This document shows positions 42,708 to 52,100 of a stretch of 64,000 nucleotides of DNA, piece after piece. The translations under genes were made by a program, and so were the position numbers. Position 1 is the stretch's first letter; every line of letters begins with the position of its first letter. The stretch comes from Polyangiaceae bacterium (GTDB taxonomy: Bacteria > Myxococcota_A > Polyangia > Polyangiales > Polyangiaceae): the NCBI GenBank assembly GCA_016715885.1, contig JADJXL010000025.1, forward strand, positions 496,001-560,000. Direction: 5' to 3'. The notes under the pieces are model-generated. The model was given only the letters and a program-made list of their open reading frames with translations. It ran no database searches and was not told where the DNA came from.

Positions 42708-43466
42708 ATGATCCACAAACGCTTGTTCCATGGCATGGTGCTGCTTTTCCTCTCCGGCTTCACGTTTGCCGCTTGCGAAACGGAGACGCTGACACCGCAA
42801 CAGAAGTTCTGCACGGCCCAGTGCGAATGCAACAAATGCACGGATTCCGAAAGCGCAACGTGTCTCGATGACATGATCAACCTCGAGGACAAGGCTCAGG
42901 GCGCCGATTGCAGAGACCCCTACCAGACGTATCTCACTTGTCTGAACGCCGAGGGCACGTGCAGCGACGGGCTTTTCGACACGTCGGTTTGTTATAATGA
43001 GGAAGTCGACCTCAACACGTGCATCAAGCCGCCGCCGGCATGCGCCACCGTGGACAATGGGATATGCAATGAACCGGCTCCGGCAGGCGACGGAACATGC
43101 GCGAAGGGCACCGACGCGAAGGATTGCATGCTGCCCACCTGCCCCACGGCGGGCGACGGATTCTGCGACGAGCCCGAGGGGTCTGGATTTTGTGCCGAAG
43201 GTACCGATCCGCTGGATTGCCCGGCCGAGCCGTGCGTGCCTTGCCTCGATTTCATGTACGACCAAAGCAGCGGCACCCTATGCGCATCGTCGAATGCGAC
43301 ATTCGCGGCTGTGTACCAGTGCGCGTGCGACGTTGATTGCAGCGCCTCGTGTGGCGACGTGGGTGATATCTGCGACTTCGGACAATTGTCGGGGACCTGC
43401 TACACGTGCGTGAGTTCGTTGTGTCCGACGGCGTATGATGCATGCGTAAATGATCCGGGATCGTGA
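42708..43466 (+). CDS. Cys-rich lipoprotein
   Basis: About 252 residues from the ATG at 42708; the signal ends at FAAC (Cys about 23). The mature chain has about 30 Cys, and includes two copies of a GDGxCDEPxGxGxCAxGTDxxDC-type unit (about 115-180) that recall short metal-binding Cys repeats. Probably surface-exposed and disulfide-rich. Similar Cys-rich lipoproteins are common in the order. Confidence 0.75.
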   Translation: MIHKRLFHGMVLLFLSGFTFAACETETLTPQQKFCTAQCECNKCTDSESATCLDDMINLEDKAQGADCRDPYQTYLTCLNAEGTCSDGLFDTSVCYNEEVDLNTCIKPPPACATVDNGICNEPAPAGDGTCAKGTDAKDCMLPTCPTAGDGFCDEPEGSGFCAEGTDPLDCPAEPCVPCLDFMYDQSSGTLCASSNATFAAVYQCACDVDCSASCGDVGDICDFGQLSGTCYTCVSSLCPTAYDACVNDPGS

Positions 43467-43721
43467 TGAGACGATGATCCCGCTCCGTTGAAAGACGATA
43501 GGGCGCACGCCTGCACGACGTGACGAGTGCGCACGTGTTGCTCATGCCTGCGCAGCGAGCGCCCAGAGCGAACTTTTCAGGGCGATTTTTTCCAATCGCC
43601 GATCCCGGTAAAGCAAGAAATCTTCGCGATCATACCCCTCGCGGGCCGCGTTCGCTTGGCATCGCGATTGCCGCTACCCAGCCGTCACGCCCGGTCGGTC
43701 GGGCCGTGGATGGGGGGCGCG

Positions 43722-44207
43722 ATGAATATCAAGAAAGCATTCGTTGCGGGCATCATTGCGGGGGCGCTCATGGTACTCGTCATGTCCGCCGCGCGAGCAC
43801 TCGGAGGCGGAGCCGATCTGCCCATGGTGCTCGGTACGATGCCGGGGAATGGTCCGAGCGGCGCGGCTTGGTTTGCAGGGTTTGTCGCACTGATGCTCGC
43901 TTGCGGTCTCGCCGGTATCGTCTATGGCGCGACATTCGAGACGATGACACACCGGGCGGACGCGATGACCGGTGTCCTGGTGTCGCTCGTCCCCGTGGCG
44001 ATCCAGGGTCTCATGTTGGGCCTCATCGACAACGTGCACCCTTTGATCCCGGAAACCATGCAATCACCGGGATTCTTCATGGCCAATCATGGCGCCATGG
44101 GCGTCATTGGGTTTGTCGTATCGAACCTTGCATTCGGCGCGCTCATTGGTTCGATTTATGGCCCAGTGCAATCTCAGGCGGCAGGCCAGGCGATGATGGA
44201 TGAATGA
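43722..44207 (+). CDS. Four-helix membrane protein, unknown
   Basis: 161 residues from the ATG at 43722, with a GGGG-rich site 6 bp upstream. Four hydrophobic segments are visible (about 5-28, 48-70, 85-105 and 125-150). No charged catalytic motif and no family recognised. It ends before a GC-rich hairpin element and converges with a TPR gene. Confidence 0.7.
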   Translation: MNIKKAFVAGIIAGALMVLVMSAARALGGGADLPMVLGTMPGNGPSGAAWFAGFVALMLACGLAGIVYGATFETMTHRADAMTGVLVSLVPVAIQGLMLGLIDNVHPLIPETMQSPGFFMANHGAMGVIGFVVSNLAFGALIGSIYGPVQSQAAGQAMMDE

Positions 44208-44224
44208 ATGGTTTCTGATGCCGG

Positions 44225-44325
44225 GCCTGGATTTGAATGCTCGCTACGCGCGCGTGGGACGCGCGCTTCGCGAGGCCTTGTTTACGATGGGGGGTCCGAG
44301 GCTCGGCCCCCCATACCCCCCGATT
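44225..44325. repeat. Dispersed GC-rich hairpin element, copy 1
   Basis: Holds GCGCGCGT-GGG-ACGCGCGC (44248-44266), a perfect 8-bp stem, and then GGGGGG-T-CCGAG-G-CTCGG-CCCCCC (44289-44312), a near-perfect 11-bp stem, followed by ATACCCCCC. The inverse-orientation copy lies at 62205-62350. Both copies occupy the gap of a convergent gene pair, so they may act as two-way terminators or REP-like elements. Confidence 0.8.
44289..44312. terminator. Possible bidirectional terminator hairpin
   Basis: An 11-bp GC stem with a one-base loop and one bulge, between convergent genes ending at 44207 and 44352. There is no U-tract, so a factor-independent terminator of the classic form is uncertain. Confidence 0.45.
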
Positions 44326-44351
44326 TGGCCTTATTCCAAGCTGAATGGCCG

Positions 44352-45884
44352 CTACGCCGCTGGCGTGCCTTCGGGCGGTGCCGTGGGCCCCGAAAGCGTC
44401 ATTCCCTCGTCGATTGACCTGACGGCGCGTTTCGCCCGCTTCCGAATGTCCACGTGCAGCGATTCATCGAAATTGATGGCCGTGAATGCACCGCGCGCTT
44501 CGAGCTTTCGGCCGAGACCCAAATAGGCTTCGGCTTCGTTCCACCGCAGCTTCCAATCGCGCTTGTTCATGTTTTCGATCTTGGAAGCATCTTCGATGAT
44601 TTGCTGATACTGCTGCAAATTACCAAGTTGGTTCCAGAGCTCAGCGCGAACGTCGTCATCCGCGGGCGTGAGATCCACGGCTTTGCGGAAAAGCTCGACG
44701 CCTTCCTCTTTCGCCCCCGATGCCCATTTGGCTCGCGCCAGAGATCGCCACGCGCCCGCCGAATTCGGATGCGCTTCGGCAAATGCCTGCAACGCCGGAA
44801 TGGCATCCGCCACCGCCTGGATGTTCGTTTGCGCATCCGCAGGCCAATACCTGAGCTGCAATGCCATCAAGTCACCCGGATCGATGGCGAGCGCCGCATC
44901 GAATGCCGCCCGAGCCTCATTGGCCTGCCCGCCTACCAAAAGACACCGCCCCACCTCGACTTGCGCCCCAGCCGACTTCGGAGCTCGCTCCGCATACGCC
45001 TTGGCTGCCGCCAGCGCATCGCCCACTTGCCCAAGGTCCCGAAGCGCCGCGATCTTCGCAAGCTCGGCCCTCTCCGCCGCAACCGCATCCGGTGATGCCT
45101 TCAAAATCCGCTCGGCCAAAGCGAGCACGATCCGCGGACGTGCCTCGCGCTCGTGATACGCCAATTGTTCCAAGTAAAACGCCACGTCACGCGCTTCGGC
45201 GTCCCAAACACTGGCCAGGTACTCTTCGACCTTGTCGGAACGGACATACGTCAGCGACGCTGCATCGCGCGGATTTTCATAAACCGGCACGAGCACGCCC
45301 AGCGTCACGAGAGCATCGAGCGCCGGTTGGCAATCGGGTTTGGCCTCGAGCGCCAAGACAAACTCGTTCGTCGCCTCGTCCTTGTTGCCCATCGTGGCGT
45401 GGAGCTGGCCCAATCCCACGTGATAGTCGGCATCCCCATCGAAGGTTTTTCGGATCTGCTGAAACACCTTGAGCGCGCCGGGGTAATCTCGAACATTGAC
45501 GAGCGCGGCGCCCAAATTCAGCCGAGATGCATGATCGTCGGGATCCATCGACGCAATACGCTTCAGCGCCGAGACGGCCTTCTCGAAGTCCTTTTCCTGA
45601 AACCCCTTCTGCGCGCGATCGAGCAGCGGAGCCTTGTCGAGGAACACCTCGAGCGACATCACGAGCTGGCTGTTTTTCTTGCGCCAGTTGTGGTCCTGGC
45701 CCATGGGCGAATCGTTCAAAAATGCCTTGATCCACTTGCGGGCGTTGTCGATGGAAAGGCCTTTGTCCGCCAACCCCTCGAACTCGCTCTTGGGAATGGG
45801 CAATTGCGCGGGCATGCCCTGCCGTCGGGACAATTTGGCGTCGAGGCCGATGACGACCCACTCTTCTTTATTGCCTTTGCTCAT
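44352..45884 (-). CDS. TPR-repeat protein
   Basis: About 510 residues from the ATG at 45884 (MSKGNKEEWVVIGL). Repeating helical pairs (DFEKAVSALKRIASMDPDDHASRLNLGAAL cut into TPR blocks at about 95-180 and again 260-450) show at least six TPRs. No signal peptide or membrane segment. The kinase gene downstream on the same strand ends 59 bp before it, suggesting a shared transcript. It probably acts as a scaffold; partners unknown. Confidence 0.85.
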   Translation of the reverse strand: MSKGNKEEWVVIGLDAKLSRRQGMPAQLPIPKSEFEGLADKGLSIDNARKWIKAFLNDSPMGQDHNWRKKNSQLVMSLEVFLDKAPLLDRAQKGFQEKDFEKAVSALKRIASMDPDDHASRLNLGAALVNVRDYPGALKVFQQIRKTFDGDADYHVGLGQLHATMGNKDEATNEFVLALEAKPDCQPALDALVTLGVLVPVYENPRDAASLTYVRSDKVEEYLASVWDAEARDVAFYLEQLAYHEREARPRIVLALAERILKASPDAVAAERAELAKIAALRDLGQVGDALAAAKAYAERAPKSAGAQVEVGRCLLVGGQANEARAAFDAALAIDPGDLMALQLRYWPADAQTNIQAVADAIPALQAFAEAHPNSAGAWRSLARAKWASGAKEEGVELFRKAVDLTPADDDVRAELWNQLGNLQQYQQIIEDASKIENMNKRDWKLRWNEAEAYLGLGRKLEARGAFTAINFDESLHVDIRKRAKRAVRSIDEGMTLSGPTAPPEGTPAA

Positions 45885-45943
45885 CGCGTCCACGGTAGCG
45901 AAGCCGCGACGATGAAATCAAGGCAGAAGGACGAGCCGCGAGA

Positions 45944-48202
45944 TCATCCAAAGCCGATGAAGAGCACGAGCAGAATCAGTCCGACCACACCCACCGCGAT
46001 GACGAGAACCACCGGCAACGGCAATCCCAACGCCGTCGGACGAAGCTCCTTCATCGATGCATCTGCTTCGGCCGCAGGCGCCGCCAGCGCATGACGATCC
46101 GATCCGCGAAGAGCATCCGGTTCGGGCCTTGCCGCACCCGTCGGAAGCGTTCGAGGACCCGAACCAAAGCTCGGCACAGGAGGCGCGGACGGGATGAGCG
46201 CCGGATTTGCTGGACGAGGAGCCACTGGCGGGGCAGCGACAGGCGGGGCGACGACAGGCGGGGCGACGACAGGCGCAGGCGGAGGAACGGGCGGCGCGGC
46301 AATGGCTACGAGAGGCGGCGGTGGCGCGCTCGTTCCCGATGCAGCAGCGGCATCGTTGGCGCGTGCCGTTCGCTCGATGGCGAGCGCCATGTCGAGTTTG
46401 CGCTGCGCCTCGAGGAGGCCGCTCGTGGGTCCAAGCCGGAGGGCGTCCGATGCAATCGTCGCAGCTTCTCCAATGGCCTTGGCCAGCGCGGCTTTGCGCT
46501 CCGCACGTGCATACGCCGCCTTGACCTCTTCACCAAGACGCACGGCTTCGATCGCAAGGCGTTCGGCTTCGGTCTTGATGCGCTCTTCGGCGCCAGGATC
46601 CGGCACTGGCGGCGCAGAACCAGCACTTCGTGTCGTCAGCGGACTTGGAGGAGGTTCGGAAGGACCAGCTCGCCCCTCACGAACTTTTCGTAACAAGTCA
46701 CCGATCGGCGCCGTCGGGTCTTCGAGGACTTCCTCGTCGGGCGATCGCTTCGCCCGAAGGACGACGTCGACCGCGGTTTGTCCGTCCTTCGAGGTGGGTT
46801 CGTCGAGCGGATCGGGACGAACGACGTGTCCCGCAATCGCTTTGGGATCAAATGGTTTTCCCTCGCGATGAGCTTGACGCAGGCGCGCAATTTGTTCGGG
46901 CGTTCCCTTGACGAGCGTCGGGATCTCCTCGCCCCAATCGGTGTCGCTGTCGCGCGCTTCTTGGACCTCGGTGATGCGAGGCGCCCCTGAATAATTCGCA
47001 ATCCTCGCAAGCGCCCCTTTGCCCTCGGCCGCGGTCGCTTCGGAATCGCTGCGCGGTTTGGGCGCTGCCTTCGGTGCAATTGCCGGCTTCGGCGGCACCG
47101 GAACGGGTTTGGGCACGGCCGCTCGCGCCGTCGCAGGGGCCGATTCGTTCGGCGGAGGCGGCGCGCTCTTCAGCGAAGGAATGGACGGGCTCGGCAACAA
47201 ACCGAGAAGTTTGCCCTGGGGATCCGATGGATTCGCCGTCGTGGCCCGTTCGAACCAACCCATTTGGCGCATGGAGTTTCGCCGGACGAACCTTCCGAGC
47301 GCCTCCTCGTTGTCTTCCATGTAGCCGTGCGCGGAGAGCCATTCGTCGAAGCGCGCGAGGATCTCGGCGACCGAGTGAAAGCGCCTTTTCGGATCCTTTT
47401 CGAGGCACTTGTTGACGATGTCGACGAGCTCGCGATGGATCTTCGGACGAATCTTGAACAGATCTGCCGGCGGCGCAGTCATGAGGAGATTCGCGAGCTC
47501 CATGTCGTTCGATGCAGCCCATGGACGGCGGCCGGCGAAGAGCTCGAACATGGTCACGCCCAGCGAGAAGATGTCGGCGCGAGCGTCGACTTCTCTGCCC
47601 AGAGCTTGCTCGGGCGAGATGTACTCGAGCTGGCCCTTGACCATGCCTGTGAGCGTTTTCGTGAGGCGCTGCTTGGCCTTGGCCAGACCAAAGTCGGCAA
47701 TCTTCACGTCCCCTTGAAACGAACACAGCACGTTGCCCGGCGTGAGGTCGCGGTGAACCAAATTGAGCGGCTCGCCCTGCGGTGATTTCAGCGCATGCGC
47801 CTTGACGAGACCTCGGCAAATCTGGCGCAAAATGAACACGACCATACGTTCGGTGAACGCTTCGCCCGTGTCGAAGATGGTCTTCATGAGACGCGCGAGC
47901 GACACGCCTTGAACGAGCTCGACGGCCAAGTACAAGCCGCGATCGTCGCTCCCCCAACCCACCACTTCCACGATGTTCGGATGACGAAGCGCCGCGGTCA
48001 TCCACATCTCGTCACGAAATTGATCGACGAATGCGGGATCGCTCGCGAGGTGCGGATGAAGGCGTTTGACGGCAACGAGTCGCCCTTCTGCGGGTCCTGC
48101 CGTGACTCGACACAGCTCCACCGTCGCCGTCTCGCCGTCCGCGATCTCGGCGAGAACCTTGAAAGTGAGCGCGGTCGGATCTTGCCGTGAGGGCAAAGGC
48201 AT
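45944..48202 (-). CDS. Membrane-anchored Ser/Thr protein kinase 2
   Basis: 752 residues. The kinase domain has Lys in VAVKRLH (about 47), catalytic HRDLTPGN (about 150) with Thr in place of the common Lys, DFG (about 168) and ISPEQAL. The Gly-rich loop is weak (ADGETATVEL). A long Pro/Ala-rich linker with a helical section (about 530-610) leads to a C-terminal membrane helix (LPVVLVIAVGVVGLILLVLFIG) at the very end, so the kinase faces the cytoplasm. The HRDLTP change and weak loop may lower activity. Confidence 0.92.
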   Translation of the reverse strand: MPLPSRQDPTALTFKVLAEIADGETATVELCRVTAGPAEGRLVAVKRLHPHLASDPAFVDQFRDEMWMTAALRHPNIVEVVGWGSDDRGLYLAVELVQGVSLARLMKTIFDTGEAFTERMVVFILRQICRGLVKAHALKSPQGEPLNLVHRDLTPGNVLCSFQGDVKIADFGLAKAKQRLTKTLTGMVKGQLEYISPEQALGREVDARADIFSLGVTMFELFAGRRPWAASNDMELANLLMTAPPADLFKIRPKIHRELVDIVNKCLEKDPKRRFHSVAEILARFDEWLSAHGYMEDNEEALGRFVRRNSMRQMGWFERATTANPSDPQGKLLGLLPSPSIPSLKSAPPPPNESAPATARAAVPKPVPVPPKPAIAPKAAPKPRSDSEATAAEGKGALARIANYSGAPRITEVQEARDSDTDWGEEIPTLVKGTPEQIARLRQAHREGKPFDPKAIAGHVVRPDPLDEPTSKDGQTAVDVVLRAKRSPDEEVLEDPTAPIGDLLRKVREGRAGPSEPPPSPLTTRSAGSAPPVPDPGAEERIKTEAERLAIEAVRLGEEVKAAYARAERKAALAKAIGEAATIASDALRLGPTSGLLEAQRKLDMALAIERTARANDAAAASGTSAPPPPLVAIAAPPVPPPAPVVAPPVVAPPVAAPPVAPRPANPALIPSAPPVPSFGSGPRTLPTGAARPEPDALRGSDRHALAAPAAEADASMKELRPTALGLPLPVVLVIAVGVVGLILLVLFIGFG

Positions 48203-48211
48203 TCGTTCCGT

Positions 48212-48874
48212 TTAGAGATTCGGTTGGCGTGCAGCTGCAATCGCCTGCGGCACACCGCTGATGTCGGCTTTGAGGTGGATGTCGAGATGGTCGTCCTTGG
48301 TGCGAATCGCGCGGATACCCACGATCGGCACGAGCACCGGTAGGTAACGACGAACCATCGGGTTTTCCGCGAGCTTTGGCACCTTCATCAAATCGAGCAC
48401 GATGCGATCGTCTTTCGCATCGATGAGCATCGGGGGACGCTTGGGCATGAACGCGACGAGGTTACCCGGCTTGGAGAGATCGAGCGCGCCGGACTTCAAC
48501 AGACCCGCAAGCGGCGAAGCCGAATCACCCAGCACCGTCAGGGACAAACCTTCGATTCGCACCGCAATACGCATCTCGGACGTCGAGATCGCGATCTCTT
48601 CGACATGCAGCACGAGCGTTGCGCGCACGGGCGTGCCCATCGCATCGACCGTCGCGGTCAAACGAAGGCCCGGAGGCGAAGCTTCGATGCTGATGTCCTT
48701 CGGGACTTTTTTGCTGTCGGGAAGAAACTCACGCGCGAGGTAGCGCAGCGCATCCATGGGGATGCCGGCACGCAGACGAACAGCGCCGCGGAGTGCGCGG
48801 ACAATTTCCTCCGGGTGCTCCTTGAGGTAGCTGCCAGCGACGCGAGCGAGGACGCGGGGATCGGGCTTGGGCAT
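48212..48874 (-). CDS. Unknown protein, possibly membrane-associated
   Basis: About 220 residues from the ATG at 48874 (MPKPDPRVLARVAGSYL). No signal peptide; alternating beta-strand patterns (LRLTATVDAMGTPVRATLVLHVEEIAI split over about 75-110) suggest a beta-rich fold. It ends 9 bp before the kinase gene, on the same strand, so the two are probably cotranscribed. Divergent from tamB. No family recognised. Confidence 0.7.
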   Translation of the reverse strand: MPKPDPRVLARVAGSYLKEHPEEIVRALRGAVRLRAGIPMDALRYLAREFLPDSKKVPKDISIEASPPGLRLTATVDAMGTPVRATLVLHVEEIAISTSEMRIAVRIEGLSLTVLGDSASPLAGLLKSGALDLSKPGNLVAFMPKRPPMLIDAKDDRIVLDLMKVPKLAENPMVRRYLPVLVPIVGIRAIRTKDDHLDIHLKADISGVPQAIAAARQPNL

Positions 48875-49102
48875 AAGGTTGGGGTTAGAACCTTCGCAGA
48901 CATACGGGCGCGGGCGCAAGAGCCGCGCGGCAATCGTGCAATGACGGTCGAAAAACTCGGGGGATGGAGTCACGCGCCTCACGCATGAGCTCCCATGCAT
49001 GGCATTCGGCCATGACTGCGCGCGTCGACGGCGGGCACAGCCGCCATTCAACCGAGCATGCATTCGGCGGAAAATACGCGCAAATAGCGGCCTACTGTTC
49101 AG

Positions 49103-52100
49103 GTGCGCGGCACGCGTTTTCGCTATGCTGACGGCGTGGCGCCCGAGAGAACGACTGCCGATGAACAGGTCGCGCCGCCTCCCAAACGGAGGCGGCTTCG
49201 GCGAACGTTCGGGACCATCCTGGCCACGCTTGGATTGAGCGCGGTGTTCGCGTTTTCCGTGTTGCTGTCGCTGGGCCTGCACATGAATTTGCCGCCGCTG
49301 CGACGCATCGCGAAACACACGGCCAATCGCGTGCTCGCCAACACCCTCGAGGGCCGAGTCGTCGTCGAAGAGCTCGATCAGTTGAGCTTGCACGAGATCA
49401 AGATCCGTTCTGTCGTGGCGATCGATCCCTTGGGACGCCAAACGATTCGAGCATCCGGCGTCACTGCGCGCGTGGATCTCGTCGGGTTCGCACGAGAATT
49501 CATCGACGGAAACACGATGCTCACGTTTCCACTGGTGCGCATCGAGGATGGCGAAGTGCTCGTTTCGCACGGTGAGGACGGGCACCTCGGTATCGCAAGA
49601 ACATTTTCGCCACGAGCTCGCAAGCCAACGACGACACCACCCAAGCCGAAAGCAGCAAAACCGAGAAAAACCGCAATCGCGTTCGAGCGAATCGAGATTG
49701 GCCACGCGTGGGTTCACGGCAACGTGACGGCCCCACGAATGCTCGATGGCGACGTGACGCAGCTCGTAGGATCCGTCCGGATCGGCCCGGACAAACTCAC
49801 CGTCGACGTGGAGCCAACGCAGCTCGTGGAGCGCGGAATTTTGCCCGCGCAGTTGGCGGGAAATGCCGAGTATCGCCTGCACATCGACTTCGCGACGCCA
49901 AACCCGAGTGGGCCACCAGTACCGCCCAAGCCGCCGCGAATGTGGGCGGGCCTTTCTGGGCAAGCTGGAAACATCGACCTCACCGCGCGCTGGAGTCTCG
50001 ACGGAAGCACCACCTCGGCATCCATCGAGCTGCCGCGCACGGAGCCGGCGGACTTGGTCAAACTCGTGCCTGGTCTTCCCATCCAGGAACGAACGTCGCT
50101 TCGTGCGTCGATCGAGGGGACGCACCCGACGTACGACATCGACGCGCGACTCGACGTGACGCCGGCGGATAAACCGCCCGCGTCGGTCGTCGTCGCGGGC
50201 AAACTCGACGCTCGAGGCGGCCCGAAGCTCGTGGTCGACGTGACCACCACGGACCTCGATGCGCGTGCGTTCCGCGAGGATTTTCCCGCAACGAGCGTGG
50301 ATGCCCGAGCACGCGTGCACTTTTCGACAAACCCATCGCCGCGGTTTGTCGTGGACGCCTCGGTCGATCCCACGGAGCTCGAGGGGCAACCCGTGCCAGC
50401 GATCGACGCGCATGCCGTTTTCGATCACGGCATGCTCGAGGGACGCGTGACGTTGCACGAGCCTGGTGCACCGACGCAGGGGTCGTTCGTGATCGAAGGG
50501 CGAGATTTGATTCGCTTCGAGGCCGAATCGAACATTGCCTCGCTTCAAGCGATGCCGCGGCTCGGAGGACCGCTTTCGGGCAGCGGTCGTGTGAGGGTTC
50601 GAGGTGTCGTGCGAGGCGGTACGGAGCTCGATGCACGCGTCGCAGGCACGGTCCATTCGCTTGCAGCAAAGGGTGCGGTGTCGCTCGAGGACGGGCGGAT
50701 CGATGGGCACCTTCGCGGGCCGTTCAACCAACTGGAGATGGATGCGCTCGTGACGGGTGAGCGGTTGCGAGCGGGCGAGAATGCTGCCGATCGAGTCACC
50801 GTGCGTGCGAGAGGCCCGGTCACGACGCCGTCGATCGATGCGCATCTCGAAGGTGGGGACATCGAGGATCTGCGTGCATCGGCGCGTGTGGATTCGAAGG
50901 CGAAGGCGGTGCGCAACGTCGAGCTGCGGTTATCGCGCGGCGGCGAAGAGCTGCACGGCAAGGTGACGGAGGTACGTGCCGAGCGAGGAAGCGTTGCGGC
51001 GCGAGGTCTGTCGCTCGAAGGCCCGGGGCTCGGTGCGCTCGGTGGAACGCTCGTCGTGGCGAACCAAGAGGTCACCGGGAATCTCACGGGCAAAGGCATC
51101 GATCTTTCGCGCCTCGGGCGGCTCATCGGCGTGGGCAAACGGACGCGAGGCATTGCGGATGTCGACGTGTCGCTCGCACGGACGAAACGCGGCCGCAAAG
51201 GTCACGTGCGGGTGCAAGTGAAGGACGCGACGGTCTCGCCCATGCCGGGGATCGAGCTTGCGGGTGCGGCAGCTTCGGTGAACGCGACGTTCGACGACGA
51301 GCACGCGTCACTCGAAGCTTCGGTACGGCTGGACGACCACGCCAAACCTGGGGAAGACCCCGCGACGGCGTGCGACGGAACGATTGCCGAAGTACGCATT
51401 TCGGAAGCCGATGCAACGCTGAAAGGCCCGCTCTTGGCGGCGTCGACGTGGACGAAAATGACGGGCCGAGCACGCGTGGATGCGCTCGACACGCGGCTCG
51501 ATTGCGTCGCCAAACGCCTGCCCATCGCGCTGCTCTTGACCGAAGTGGGCGGTCTCCTGGATGCAAGCTTGTCCGTCGAAAGGCCGGTGGGTCAGCGGTT
51601 TGTCTCGGTAAAATCGCTCGACGTGCGCACACGCGGCCTGACCATCGCAGGCCCGCAAATGTTTGGTGAGGACAAACCTCGCTGGGAGTCGCGTTCCGTG
51701 GACGTCGCGGTGACGGCGAGTCTCGACGGCGCGACGGGAGCAACGGCCGGCAAAGTGGTCCTGTCGGACACCGACAAAATTGGCGAGCTGTCGGCCAACG
51801 TCGACCTCGACTTGCGCACGATCGTCGATGATCCGAAGCGCCGCGGGAAATCGCTCGCGCAGTCGCAGGGGAAGCTGTCGTTCACGATGCCCAGGCGCTC
51901 GGTGAAGTCGCTGCGCAGCTTGCCATCGTTCGTTCACGACAAACTTCCGCCCTTCGAGGGAGATCTCGCCGTGACGGCGACGGCCAGCGGCACGCTGGTC
52001 GACCCGACGATGAGCGCACGCGTTTCCGCGTGGCGGTGGGCGCACGTGGACGAAAAAGGTGTCCCGACCGAGTGGTCGCTGCCGGTCGATGCAGATGTCG

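Noticed and set aside
48875..50845. Long minus-strand frame opposite tamB
   Set aside because: It is antisense to a clear TamB gene and Arg/His-rich; only the part from 48874 down to 48212 looks like protein.
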